This document shows positions 40,149-51,604 of a stretch of 64,000 bases of DNA, piece by piece (positions within the stretch are counted from its first letter, which is position 1; each line of letters begins with the position of its first letter). The notes under the pieces were generated by a model. The model saw nothing but the letters and a program-made list of their open reading frames with translations. It made no database searches and had not been told where the DNA came from. The stretch comes from Acanthopleura granulata (Eukaryota; Mollusca; Polyplacophora; Chitonida; Chitonidae). The position numbers were made by a program, and so were the translations under genes. The stretch is from NCBI GenBank assembly GCA_016165875.1, contig JABBOT010000005.1, positions 4,993,186-5,057,185 of the forward strand, read 5' to 3'.

Positions 40149-40621
40149 CTACTGCCGCAGCAAAACTCTGCCCTGGGCTTTGCTGAAGAAAGACTGAGCT
40201 CACCTGTTAACAGCCATTAAGGAAGAATAACACATGCTACACGACAGCCACAGGAATAGCACACATTTTACTGCTCTTGGGAACAGTACAACATTTATTG
40301 CTACTAAATGAAACTGTCGATACTAGTCAGTATTTTTGTTGACATAGGTTTATAACTCTGCTGCCATCATCAAAGAAAAGAAAAATCATTCAGTATGGCA
40401 CTAAGGAACAATTAAATAAATGAATAACTCTGTAGACATCAATCTATAACTTTGTTGACATTAATCCATAGTTTTGTAGACACAGTGTGCGATTTTATTC
40501 ACCCAATGTAAAACTGTTCAAACTTTAACAATGCTAGTCTCTATAAATAAATGGAACACTCATTATTACTGAAAGAATACCTCCTTTCATGCTCTATGTT
40601 GTGAAAAACCTACAATTGCCA

Positions 40622-40843
40622 GGTCATCCTTCAAAATGTGTTCATTGGACATAACCCTCCTGACTCTCCAGCAATGGGATACATTCAGAAGTTTTTATTG
40701 GTATTTTGATAAAAGATTTTTCTTTTTTTCGCCTAATTTTTTAAAAATCCCCATCTTTCTCAAAAGCCAGACTGAAAAAAAAAAATTCCTTACCGACTGA
40801 CCGACCAAATTTTTTGTCACAGGGTCAGTTTTTTAAGGATGGC
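40622..40843 (+). mobile_element. MITE-like element, copy 3
   Basis: It starts GGTCATCCTTCAAAATGTG and TTCATTGGACATAACCC, and ends GGGTCAGTTTTTTAAGGATGGC. The interior shares TTTTTATTGGTATTTTGAT, CCCCATCTTT, CTCAAAAGCCAGA and an A-run with copies 1 and 2. The orientation is that of copy 1. Confidence 0.7.
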
Positions 40844-43800
40844 TGTACATATTAGCATACAATCTGCTGAAACAACAACTAAACACATTCTGTAACACAT
40901 TAGGACCTTTAATTTACAGATTTAACCAAATCGTACACAACCCACTTCTTCACTAAATATAATGCCACATTCTGCTCAAATAGTCATTCTTTTTTCTCTC
41001 AGAAAGAGCCTCTCTTTCATCACACATTTTTTACGACTACAACCTGTAATCGCAACTCTAAAATAAGACATCAAAAGGAAACACCAATCCCCGTGGAGTA
41101 AATGGTCGCTTAACAGTATCTGATTTCCTCGTTCCAATGTCCTGTGACAATGAGAATGGCATCACTCTGGTCAACAGAACGCAACAACTGCATTAATCGT
41201 GGGCCTAGAATGAAGCACAACAGCACAAAAAGCTGAGCACAAGTCCTTGCAGTAATGGATTTTGTTACATCCTGTTGCAGGTTGATTTTACTTGCTAACT
41301 TTTTGCGCATACGCTGTTGTGGTAGGGACTTTCAGCTGAGTTTTATTGTTTGTCGGGCCATGCTTGATGATTTCTGAACACTTGGCTGCCTTTGCACTTT
41401 ATATCATATTGCATTTAACGACCATGTTTGATGACAAGCTCACATCCATGAGCCCATCACTGAAAAGAAGTTTCATGGAACCTCCAAAAAAGGGTGCTAA
41501 TCTACAGTTTTTAATGGGAACATTGCACATTTTTCTTTCTCTCCATGTTAATTGTTTTTGCCATACCTTCCTGATATTTTGATGGGTGATGAAAATCAAA
41601 ACTGTCCAATCTTTTTAGGACAGGTAAAGGTTCCTCATGGATACACAGATGAATCAAGTCTAACAAAAGCCTTCACTTTAACACAGAATATATCTAAAGA
41701 GTCGCTCAATATTAACTGTCTACAAAAGACAGCATGATGTGGTGGTATCCAGCAGTACAGGGCTAATACAGGTAATTCCCAAATGTACCACTAATAGGGG
41801 AGTTTCAAGTTCAAACTCTTTTATCACTAAAGCTAAGAAAGGTCGTACTCTATCATGTGACCTGTCAGAAAGGTTAGGCAATTATTTTTGATTGCATTTA
41901 CTACAACGTGGACGTCTGAGAAAAGTATCACAAAAAGTTATTTAGACTAAACGAACAATGGAGAAATTTTGGGAGCTGGATGTTGTGGTAATTTAAGAAG
42001 CGCCTGAATGAAGGAAAAGTCATTTGTACCTGCACAAAACGGTGAGACATATGATCCATACATTTAATGTCAACAGATCTGCCTGACATTTTTGACAATT
42101 CACATGGTACAGTTGAACTCTTTTTACTTTTTGTCGCAAGAGAGTTCGAACTCGAAACTCCTCTTTTGAAATCCTCTGTCGATCAAGTTTAAGATTCACA
42201 GGGTGATACACGTGGCACTAAGCCTGGCAGGAGTTAATGACACGATTTACTAAGTCATCGATGAGAGTACTTTTTCATTAGATAAAGGAATATATTCAAC
42301 TAGATGTAAATGTTTGTACTGAAGAAATGAGATGCCAGACTGAACCATCGACACCGCTCTTCTTGTAAAGGACTCGGCACGGCTTATAGAACACAGATGT
42401 ACCTGTCGATATCGATCGCCCAGCACGCCAGGTGTAATTTACCTTACCTAAAGACGTAATCATTTACACAGGTATTCATTCTGAATGATGATAATCTAGA
42501 GGTTGTTTACTGCTTTTTCTCACGGAAACTCCGCGGATCTGAATGTCTGGGCTGTAATCTGATCAATGATGGTGGGAGATTAGATGCCAGCACAAACATC
42601 CTGCCGAGCGGCAGTCTAAATTAACACTTTGTGCCCCGCGATCAACAGCCAACAAGAGAGTGCATTATGTGTATTGTGAAAGGTCCCAGGAGCGGGGCTG
42701 CCCATATATCTACCCCTGAATTATGCTGCACAAACTTATCACATTCCACACAGAGGCTGCACAAAAATAACACTGTTTTATTTACTCTGTTATATGTGTT
42801 TCCTTTACTGTTCATCCATAAGAAAGTATGTTTTCAAAGCATAAATCAATACTAAGATATACGTAACCCACAGGCATCATGATCAGTAGTTTAATGCAAA
42901 AGACAAAGTATATGGATGATATTGGTATAACTGAGTTATTTCACCTTGAACAATCAAACAAATCACCACGGATATGTCGAGAAGTTTGAATCAGATTTAT
43001 TTACTTGATTACACTATTTCACTCATGTATCAGTTTGATTTCTGTTTAATGCACTACTCAACAACTCAAAACTCATATAACTTCCAGGACTGCAGCCAGT
43101 TTTACAACTGAAGTGCCTTCAGTAAAACCAACAAACCTTGGTAAAAGAACTTGTAAACTTTCCCACACATAACGTACAAGTATGTCATGGTGATGGAAGA
43201 CATTGGAGCAGTTTTATGAGATATCTTGCTCATGATGTAATGGCACGCACAAACAGATGAATAAACTGACACACCAACCCACAAATACAGCTTGAATTTA
43301 TCCAGATGACCCCATTTTCCAGTCTGAAATTAATAATCACAATAAAAATGGCTGCCTTAGAACAGGTAATTTGAACACACTGTCTTGCTCGTGAGATCCA
43401 TGCGTTCAGCCATGAATTGGCCAATATAATCTTATGCCTATCTCTGGCCATATAGAAGTCGTAAAGTATTGACACGGAGAAAGAGCATAAATTATAGGTT
43501 CACTCATTACAATGGAAAGCTGTGCAGACAGAACGTCATTTTGACCTAACGCTTCCCACAAGGGAGCTATCTATTGATGAGGCAATGCATGATGGGTAAT
43601 TAAGAACTATGTTTAATTCACCTTTAACTGGAAGACAGTCTTCCTGAAATAGCCTATACAGTTTCCCCTCATTTACACCCTATAGCCTGGCCTATTCCAA
43701 CACATATCAACTAGGCACCAAAGTGTAATAATTAACCAGCTATACTGGGTATTTCCAGCAGATCATAATGCACAATGAATAGGAGTAAACAGGTCAAACC

Positions 43801-44390
43801 TTGAGAGACTGTAGAGTTGGTCAAACAGCGGATACTGATAAAAAAAAACACTCAAAAATCTGAGGTATAAACACGCTACAGCAACATGGAAGTCGGACTA
43901 CTTTCTGTGATGCAGACATTAATAAGGTAAGGCAATATATCATGCAGGTTCTTCACTGATCTTTTTCTTTCATCACTGTTTACATGATTTGCAAATTAAA
44001 GCAATTTTCGACCTAGTTGTGGACTATACATTGCTTAATTCTTAGCGCAGAAATATAGCCTCAAAATTTTAAACACAGCTACGTGTACATTGGAGACGAG
44101 TTCCAAGCCAAAGACCCTATAAGCTTTTTTGTGACCCTGTTGTCTTTGCAAATACCTTTCCTTATTGTGGTGTTCTCATAAGAAAAGTGACTGTAATTAA
44201 CATTCTAAAATAACATGCATGAGTGGGTTGTGGCTTAATTAAAGGCAGTCAAAAGCTTGAACATCTTAAAATCCAAACATCTGACTGCAGACTAAAAATA
44301 ATAAAAACACAAGTAAAGATACTTTTCAGTGGTCTGTACATCAATTCTTGTTTTCTTCAGACTTCAGTAAAACTTTCAAGTTATTTGGCC

Positions 44391-44410
44391 ATTTTTTTTT
44401 TTTTTTTTTG
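44391..44410. repeat. Poly(T) tract
   Basis: A run of about 19 T. It could be the trace of an inserted poly(A) tail, but nothing recognisable adjoins it. Confidence 0.9.
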
Positions 44411-44723
44411 AAATTATACATGCTCCAGGTGGTCTAAAAATTCAGACACTTTATGTTTTGCGAATAGTTATCCACAGCTGGACTAGATGTAGCCAGAACA
44501 GGACAGTGAAAAGTCTATCTTCAAAAATCCATTAAAACCATCAACTTTTTTCTTGCACGCAGTTGATTCATGAGTAAGAAGCAGGGGCCACTTGTTAAAT
44601 TGTAAAAACCTTTTAGAAGTTTGTGTTTTGTGTTTTACTTCTATAGGTTTTTTCCCCTCTCGAAATTTTGTCTTTTTTTCAGCAACTGGCATAGTGTAAC
44701 CAAACCTCGTGTTGTGCACAGTT

Positions 44724-44750
44724 GGGGGGGGGGAGGGAGGAGGGGGGGGG
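44724..44750 (+). other. G-run with strong G-quadruplex potential
   Basis: Nearly uninterrupted G over 27 bp with single A spacers (G-run, A, GGG, A, GG, A, G-run). Four or more G3 tracts with one-base loops fit the usual G4 pattern. Confidence 0.8.
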
Positions 44751-45561
44751 ATAAATTTCCATCACATTTTAGGTTATTCCAGACACAATTATATAGGTGG
44801 CTTCCACAAAGTAAGACAGTGTTAAGTTCCTACATCTGTGTCTGACATGACGTTTTTGCGATATCGGGTGGTAACCACGACGATCGAACCTTACTAATGG
44901 AAGTTTAGATAGGCTCTTCTTATCAGAAGGTGTTATTGCTACTTGCAGGAATCAGTGTTTGATTACAGTGATTGCCATTAAACTTTTGTGCTCACTGTCT
45001 GCCGCCCGTATGTTTATTGAGACTGTATCTGATATACAATTGAAAGGCTTGTTATCGCCATAATTCACTTCACACTCATTTAGTATCCCCTGTTACCAAG
45101 GTGAGAGACTGTTGCCATAGATACTGAACTATTTTGATAATTTTATCAGGTAATAAACTGGAGAGGGAGGCAGCGCAAATCATGGACTAAAATCAATATG
45201 GCCGTCCTTTGAGATGACCCAGGGGCACTTTCCTCTCACCACTGGGGCATAATTCTGTGCTATCCCCCAAACTGACTACAACATCGGACCAATTTACCTT
45301 AATCAGTTAGTAATATTCACAAACCAGGAGCCCCAGGCTTCTTGATCGCCATGGAAAGCAATTTATTACCACTGGGATTGGGAAAGTATTTTACCCTGAT
45401 TTAATCACACCAGGAGATTTACACAAGAGTGTGAAAGGCGTGATAATCTGGTTATTTCTTGGTAGAGGCCGACTGTAAGATAGATACAACAACAGATGGA
45501 GAGGATGTGCTGAACAACTGAGCTAGGCTAAACTTTCTTCTCTACTTCTATACCAAAGTGG

Positions 45562-45690
45562 CCAACAAGAGCTTATGTGCCTCTTTGAACTGGAAAGAAC
45601 AGAGAGCTTATGTCCCACTCTGAACAGGAAAGAACAAAGACCTTATGTACCACTCTGACCAGAAAAGAACAAAGAGATTCTGTACCCCTC
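45562..45690. repeat. Tandem repeat of ~36 bp, 3 copies
   Basis: GAGCTTATGTGCCTCTTTG, GAGCTTATGTCCCACTCTG and GACCTTATGTACCACTCTG are each followed by an AACTGGAAAGAACAGA-type block. Confidence 0.75.
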
Positions 45691-46900
45691 TGTTCTTTCC
45701 TGTAGTACCAGATATGCATGTCACAATTTCTTGGTCATTATAAAGGAGTCCTTGACAATCCAGCATCTCAATCCACATACACACATGGAACTTTCACCTG
45801 GTTCTGGAGATTCTCAGCCACTTTCACAAAACTTCATCAATGACTCTTTTCATCACTTTTCTCCCAAAAGATGTTACAGCGCCACATCCTTCAATCAGAC
45901 TCCCTGATTCTCATCTCCTGTCTTGAGTGTAATTCACACACACACAAAAAAAACATATCAACAACAAACTGATATATCAAGCAGTATTTAATACGTCACC
46001 TCATTAAGATGATCAAGAAATGATTAAAAGCAGTGCTCCAGATAACGGTGTAATTTACACCTCTGAAAATGCTCAATGCCTATTTAAGTTAGAAAATGGG
46101 TGAACTAAACAGGCCAATAAAAATTAAGATATACATTACTTTCTAAAAGCATCTGTACTGTAATTTCGTGTGGATAGGCAGTCGCAAGTCGAATATGGGA
46201 GATAACTCGGTAAAGACTTTGCGAAGGTAGACACTGTGACACTTGCTGGTGACCGACGCGAAATGCCATCATGGTGAACACAGGCAAAAAATGATGTCTT
46301 TTTTTGCCAAACCCAAACCCATGTTAGCTGGAGAAGTATGGTTATTTTGCTAATAGGGGTATTTTCTTCAGGATATTGATGCTCAGTCTGCAGATGTAAG
46401 AATAGCTGAAGTGGCCGAAGAGTCATCTATGGCTTGTGGCTCACGATGGACATGACATCGCTCAGAAAGTCAAGTGAAAACAATTTTTTTTCTTGGTAAA
46501 CCCTGTCAGGAAAAATGCAATCTAATGCTACTGCAAATGTTGGCTGGATTAAATGTTAGGACCATTAAAAAAAACATGCATGAGCCTTAGTCAATTCCCC
46601 AAAGGCATTTTTCACCTAAGTTGAAATTTGAAATGGAATTTTAGAGCTCACTTTTCAGTTAGGTCCTAGCAATTAACATTTGGACCACCTCATCAGTGTT
46701 ACCTTACGACAAATGGAATCAGCCCAGCCATAAGCAATGATTTGAACCCACTGCTGAGTCATATAAAGATTCAGACCTTTAAGAAATAATTAAAAGCTTG
46801 CTCCATTTGGAGAGCACTATCTTACGTCAGTTTAATTTATTGATTTTCCTAAATACATGTGCATGGTTTATGATAACTGCTTTTCCCTGGTTAGCCAGTG

Positions 46901-47265
46901 CTCCTATGATATACCGGTAAGCCAGTACTCCTATTATATACCAGTAAGCCAGTACTCCTATGATATATCGGTAAGTCAGTACTCCTATGATATACCAGTT
47001 AGCCAGTACTCCTATGATATACCAGTTAGCCAGTGCTCCTATGATATACCGGTAAGCCAGTACTCCTATGATATACCGGTCAGCCAGTACTCCTATGATA
47101 TACCGGTTAGCCAGTACTCCTATTATATACCAGTAAGCCAGTACTCCTAGGATATATAAGTTAGCCAGTACTAGCATTATATACCGGTTACCCAGTACTC
47201 CTATCATATACCGGTAAGCCAGTACTCCTATTATATACCAGTAAGCCAATATGCCAATACTCCTA
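46901..47265. repeat. 27-bp minisatellite, about 13-14 copies
   Basis: AGCCAGTACTCCTATGATAT then ACCGGTA recurs every 27 bp. The unit is 9 codons long, so a 154-codon minus-strand and a 97-codon plus-strand ORF stay open. Both are artefacts. Confidence 0.93.
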
Positions 47266-47749
47266 TGAGTACAGTACTGCCACAAAAACAATTATTCGGG
47301 ACACTGTTAAAAGTGTGAAAAAGAGATGATGCACAAAGGCAAAGCGAAAGGTGATACACATGTACATATCATCATTATCACTGCTAATGTCATCAATCAT
47401 TAACAAAGGCTGTTAACAACTGAAGCTGTCTGATCAACTGTCCATTCAGGAAGCCATCAGTTTACAAGCTTAGGTCACCTTTTACCATGTGAATTCCCAG
47501 GAGTTTCTTCTGGGCCAGCAATAATGATAGCACTATAATATTAACTGCTCATTCTTTCATACACTGTATATGCATACCTTACACACTTTAACTTCATACA
47601 CACAAAGGCCTTCTCTCCAGCCTGGTTATCCTGCACACTGAATTGCTTTATACATATGTACACTGGATAGTTAAGGTATATCCCCCTGGTGTGATACTCA
47701 GTGTGGGAAACTCACTGCCTAATCTAATCTACTCTAAGATAATGCCAAG

Positions 47750-47817
47750 AAATTCCAGACGGTGACAACTTATTTGTATACAAATTCCAGACGGTGACAA
47801 CTTATTTGTATACAAAT
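47750..47817. repeat. 32-bp exact direct duplication
   Basis: AAATTCCAGACGGTGACAAC then TTATTTGTATAC occurs twice in direct succession with no difference, which suggests a recent event. Confidence 0.9.
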
Positions 47818-48984
47818 CAGAGCTGAATGAAAGTCACAAGCATTTCTCATCGACATCAAATTCTACACGAGGGTAACGAACTTCGATCAGGGGGATGCCC
47901 AACCTCACCAGGCACAATGCCAGTATTGCTAACATCTCTTAAAATGTATCCACTATCAGCATTAAATACTGTAAATGACCTAAATCTTCATCCAAAAAGT
48001 GTCTTTTTAGAGGCAAATAAATGTCTCAAAATATCACTTCAGTGTAATCCTCATATTTCATTTTTTACATCAATTTTTTAGCAGAATCTTAGCTTTAAGC
48101 AACAGCAATACGGTGTATTTTAACTTGTAATGTGGTATACACTAACTGAGTACATGTATCTAATGAAGTAAATGACTCAAAAGAGAAATACATGTACTGA
48201 ATTTGCATCTGCTCAACGAACAGTAAACAGGAAATACAACTGATATTTTTGAAATAATATCAGTCTGTATTGCAAAAAGAAATATACGTCATCTAATACA
48301 GAGTGAAAAAAATGGGGCTGTTAAAATTCTGACCCACTGAACAGTGTATCCGAGAATGAATTTTCTCCTCTTTACATAATACAAGCTAGGGTCTAAACAG
48401 AACCATTTCTATGCCATTTCTCATCCAAGAGCCTTTAAGAGCTTCACTGTCAGTATGTGACCACAGAAGAGCTCTGGAGGGCACCTCTTAGCAGTGCGAC
48501 AGATGTCACTGGGATCGGTGTTTATACAAGGTGTCAGTATAGGAAGTATCACCCAGAGAATGAAGAGGCCAGCACTGATATATGCCACACCAAATTAACT
48601 AGAGTACTGCCCTTGTGATGTAGAGGACAGCCAATAAAAGTACACTTGTGTATGCATGTCAATCTGCTGCCAGTGGCAACAAATTTCAATTCTTCAAGGT
48701 GCAGTGGCATTTCAGCACTCGCCCAGCTGTAATTCTATATTAATTACCAGTCAAATAGTCCCCAGCTACATTTCACAGAACATGTATTTTTGGCTGGAAT
48801 TAACTGACGGTTCCCATCTTTAGAATTGATTGATTGACTGATAAACTATTTCCAGAGGGTTGATAAACTCAATCAACAAAGACCTGATGTGAATTCCCTG
48901 AGGCCATGTCATTCACACATCCTCTCATTCATATTTTCAAACTTGTCCAACTGAAACACTAGAGAAATAATCTGATAAGAGAAA

Positions 48985-49264
48985 AACAAGAAAGACAACA
49001 TGTTGCGTATTGAAATAATATTAAACAAAAAAAACAAGAAAGACATCATGTTGAGTATTGAAATAATATTAAACAAAAAAACAAGAAAGACATCATGTTG
49101 AGTACTGAAATAATATTAAACAAAAAAACAAGAAAGACATCATGTTGAGTATTGAAATAATATTAAACAAAAAAACAAGAAAGACATCATGTTGAGTACT
49201 GAAATAATATTAAACAAAAAAACAAGAAAGACATCACGTTGAGTGCTGAAATAATATTAAACAG
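48985..49264. repeat. 47-bp minisatellite, 6 copies
   Basis: ACAAGAAAGACATCATGTTG, AGTATTGAAATAATATTAAA and an A-run recur at 47-48 bp spacing with very few changes. Confidence 0.93.
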
Positions 49265-51604
49265 TGTTGAGAATAAAAATAAATGAAGCAGCATTCATAC
49301 CTAAGTCAATACAGCTTAAAAATAAGGAAAAGTATAAAATTTAGACGAAAAAATTATGTGCATGTATATACAAAGTAACATTTACATGCTCAGACTAGTT
49401 ACACTATGCACCTGCAATATTTCTCTATTTTCTTTTTAAATGTTTGGATAGTTAAAGCATTTCGAACAGTAAGAGGTATAGAATTCTACAATGCCAGTCC
49501 ACAAAAGACCTGATTTATATAATTCAGAATTTGGGAAAGGTAGCATTAACTGTTTTTTGACTGCATGAATGAAACTTTCAAGAGGATCTTTCCGTTGCAT
49601 ACACCACAGTGAGATTTGTAGACAGTAATGTCTGATTCTGAAAGGCTTACATTAAACTCAACATTTTGTGTCCAAAATAGTCTAAGGAAAGCTTTAAAAT
49701 TAGGAATTTCTAAAACTCATCAAGTTAGAATTTCAAAATGGTTGTCTACAAGTCTATATAGTGTCTGCAAGTCTATATACCAATTTCCCATACAATGCCA
49801 CAAAAACAGAACTACTACACTCAAGAGCAGATGAGGCAGTTGACTACATACAACAGACTGACAAATTGTTATTATCCCTTCACACAGCTGGTGAACTCAA
49901 TTTGGACCACAGTATTATTCTTTAGTGGATATATCTTGGGTCTATCACTATTTGTCTCACAAGAACACAAAATAAATGACAGCTTACAGACACAAGCCAT
50001 CTAATTGGAAGAAATGGACAGAGCTCAGCATGCTTCGTCTCAGATTTGCTTACCGGGAACAAAAAATTGGTTTAATGTGTTACTTAATGGGTGTATAAAA
50101 GCAGAGCAAGAGAACTAGAGACCAAGACATGGCAGTCCTCACAATGCTTTTATTTCCACACAGTTTCTTTATTCTCACATTAGTTCATCTCCTGATGGGT
50201 TAAATCCTTATGTTTTGCACCAGTCTGTCCGTTCCGTGAGTAAATTAGATCTAGTTCTCAAGTTTGAGCTAAGTGGCGCCGTCATAAAGATTACACAGGT
50301 TGTGGTGCGGGGGTTCCTTAATCAATGGCTGTGCCTGCCAGCCCCCCAAGGGCATTCTCCCAAATTACCACCACTCACAACATTTGTGCATGCATGTGCT
50401 ACACACAATCATCGCATTAAACACGCCTTTCTTAATGTCTAATCTCATTATTCAAATTTATGCCCACAACCTGTGGTTTTGACAGTTGAAATAAATCTTG
50501 AAATTCCTTAATTAATATAAAATGTTAAAATGACCATTGGTTATTTCATTGTTCAGACATTCCATGAGTAATACCAGAAATATCATGGCCACTGAGAACA
50601 CTTTGGTAATATTGCTAATTGGGAGAAGTATAAAGCCCAGGGGCATATTTCTCTCCTCATCACATCAAGCTGTTACACTGTATATGTGTAGATTGTTTCA
50701 TGCAAGGGCTGTGAACACCTTGTGGCCAGATTAGTCAGCTCAGACTAGCAGTTTGGACCAGAAAGGGCAAGTTGAAATCCAGCTGCATGATATTTAGTTT
50801 CCATATGGCTTTACGTATTACAGGAAGGTTTGCCTCACAAAGAAGTGCATTTTGTACCTAGAATTCATTGCAAGACAATGTATCAGCAGATCCTACTTTT
50901 ATCGAACACACATACTGCAATAACACCTGGTCACTCCAGAAGGAAAATGTATCAATCTTGACATTTCTAAGTATGTGTACACTTTAATATCTGAATTTAC
51001 CTTTCCTATCTAGTAAGTTCTCAAGAAAGATTATTTTAAAGTTTTGTGGGTCAGGGAAATACAAGCTTTTTCTGGGAAATGTTTCGAAGTCCAACCAAGA
51101 TCAGGTTACAATCAGTAAACATATTTCAAAAGAATTTGAGTCATCAAAAATATATTTAAAACATGTATATACATTTCACACCTTACTGAAGACTAGAATT
51201 CACTTTACTATATAACTATGGTAGCAGTAAGCATTATATAGAGTCTGTGAGTGTCAGAAATAGGGAACACCCAACATTATCAACAAATAACTCACAAAGC
51301 AAAAAACAAAAAAACAAATAAAAACTAATAACAAGACACTCAAGCAATAACTGGGTTTGAACTCTTAACCTTACGCTGGGTAAAGACAGCAATGGTTTCA
51401 AGCCACACTCTGCCAATAAATTCCAGACATCCAGAACATTCAGGAAAACAGACACCTATAACATATAAACTTACAACTGTGTTACAAATGCAATAAATTT
51501 TAAGAATGATATTAAATTGGACTATATTTGCATCTAATTACCTATTTCATTGTTGCTTAAATCCAGACATTTTTTTATGCTGATTGTTTCTTTACTCTTT
51601 ACAG
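49265..51604. other. Upstream (intron or 5' flank) of the receptor gene; no gene recognised
   Basis: Given the acceptor at 51601..51604, this is probably intron sequence. A minus-strand tRNA-like B box (GTTCAAACCC) at about 51350..51360, with T/A-rich sequence beyond it, may be a SINE remnant. No promoter can be assigned. Confidence 0.45.

Larger units (their letters stand above)
40844..46900. other. No confident gene
   Basis: It holds the poly(T), the G-run and the 36-bp array. An ATG in good context at 43886 followed by 13 codons and AG|GTAAGG at 43925..43930 could be a first coding exon (see findings). The stretch 45040..45460 is complex unique sequence that could be non-coding regulatory DNA. 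Confidence 0.4.

Noticed and set aside
46827..47291. 154-codon Tyr/Ile-rich minus-strand ORF resembling a membrane protein
   Set aside because: Pure translation of the 27-bp minisatellite; a second ORF runs through it on the other strand.
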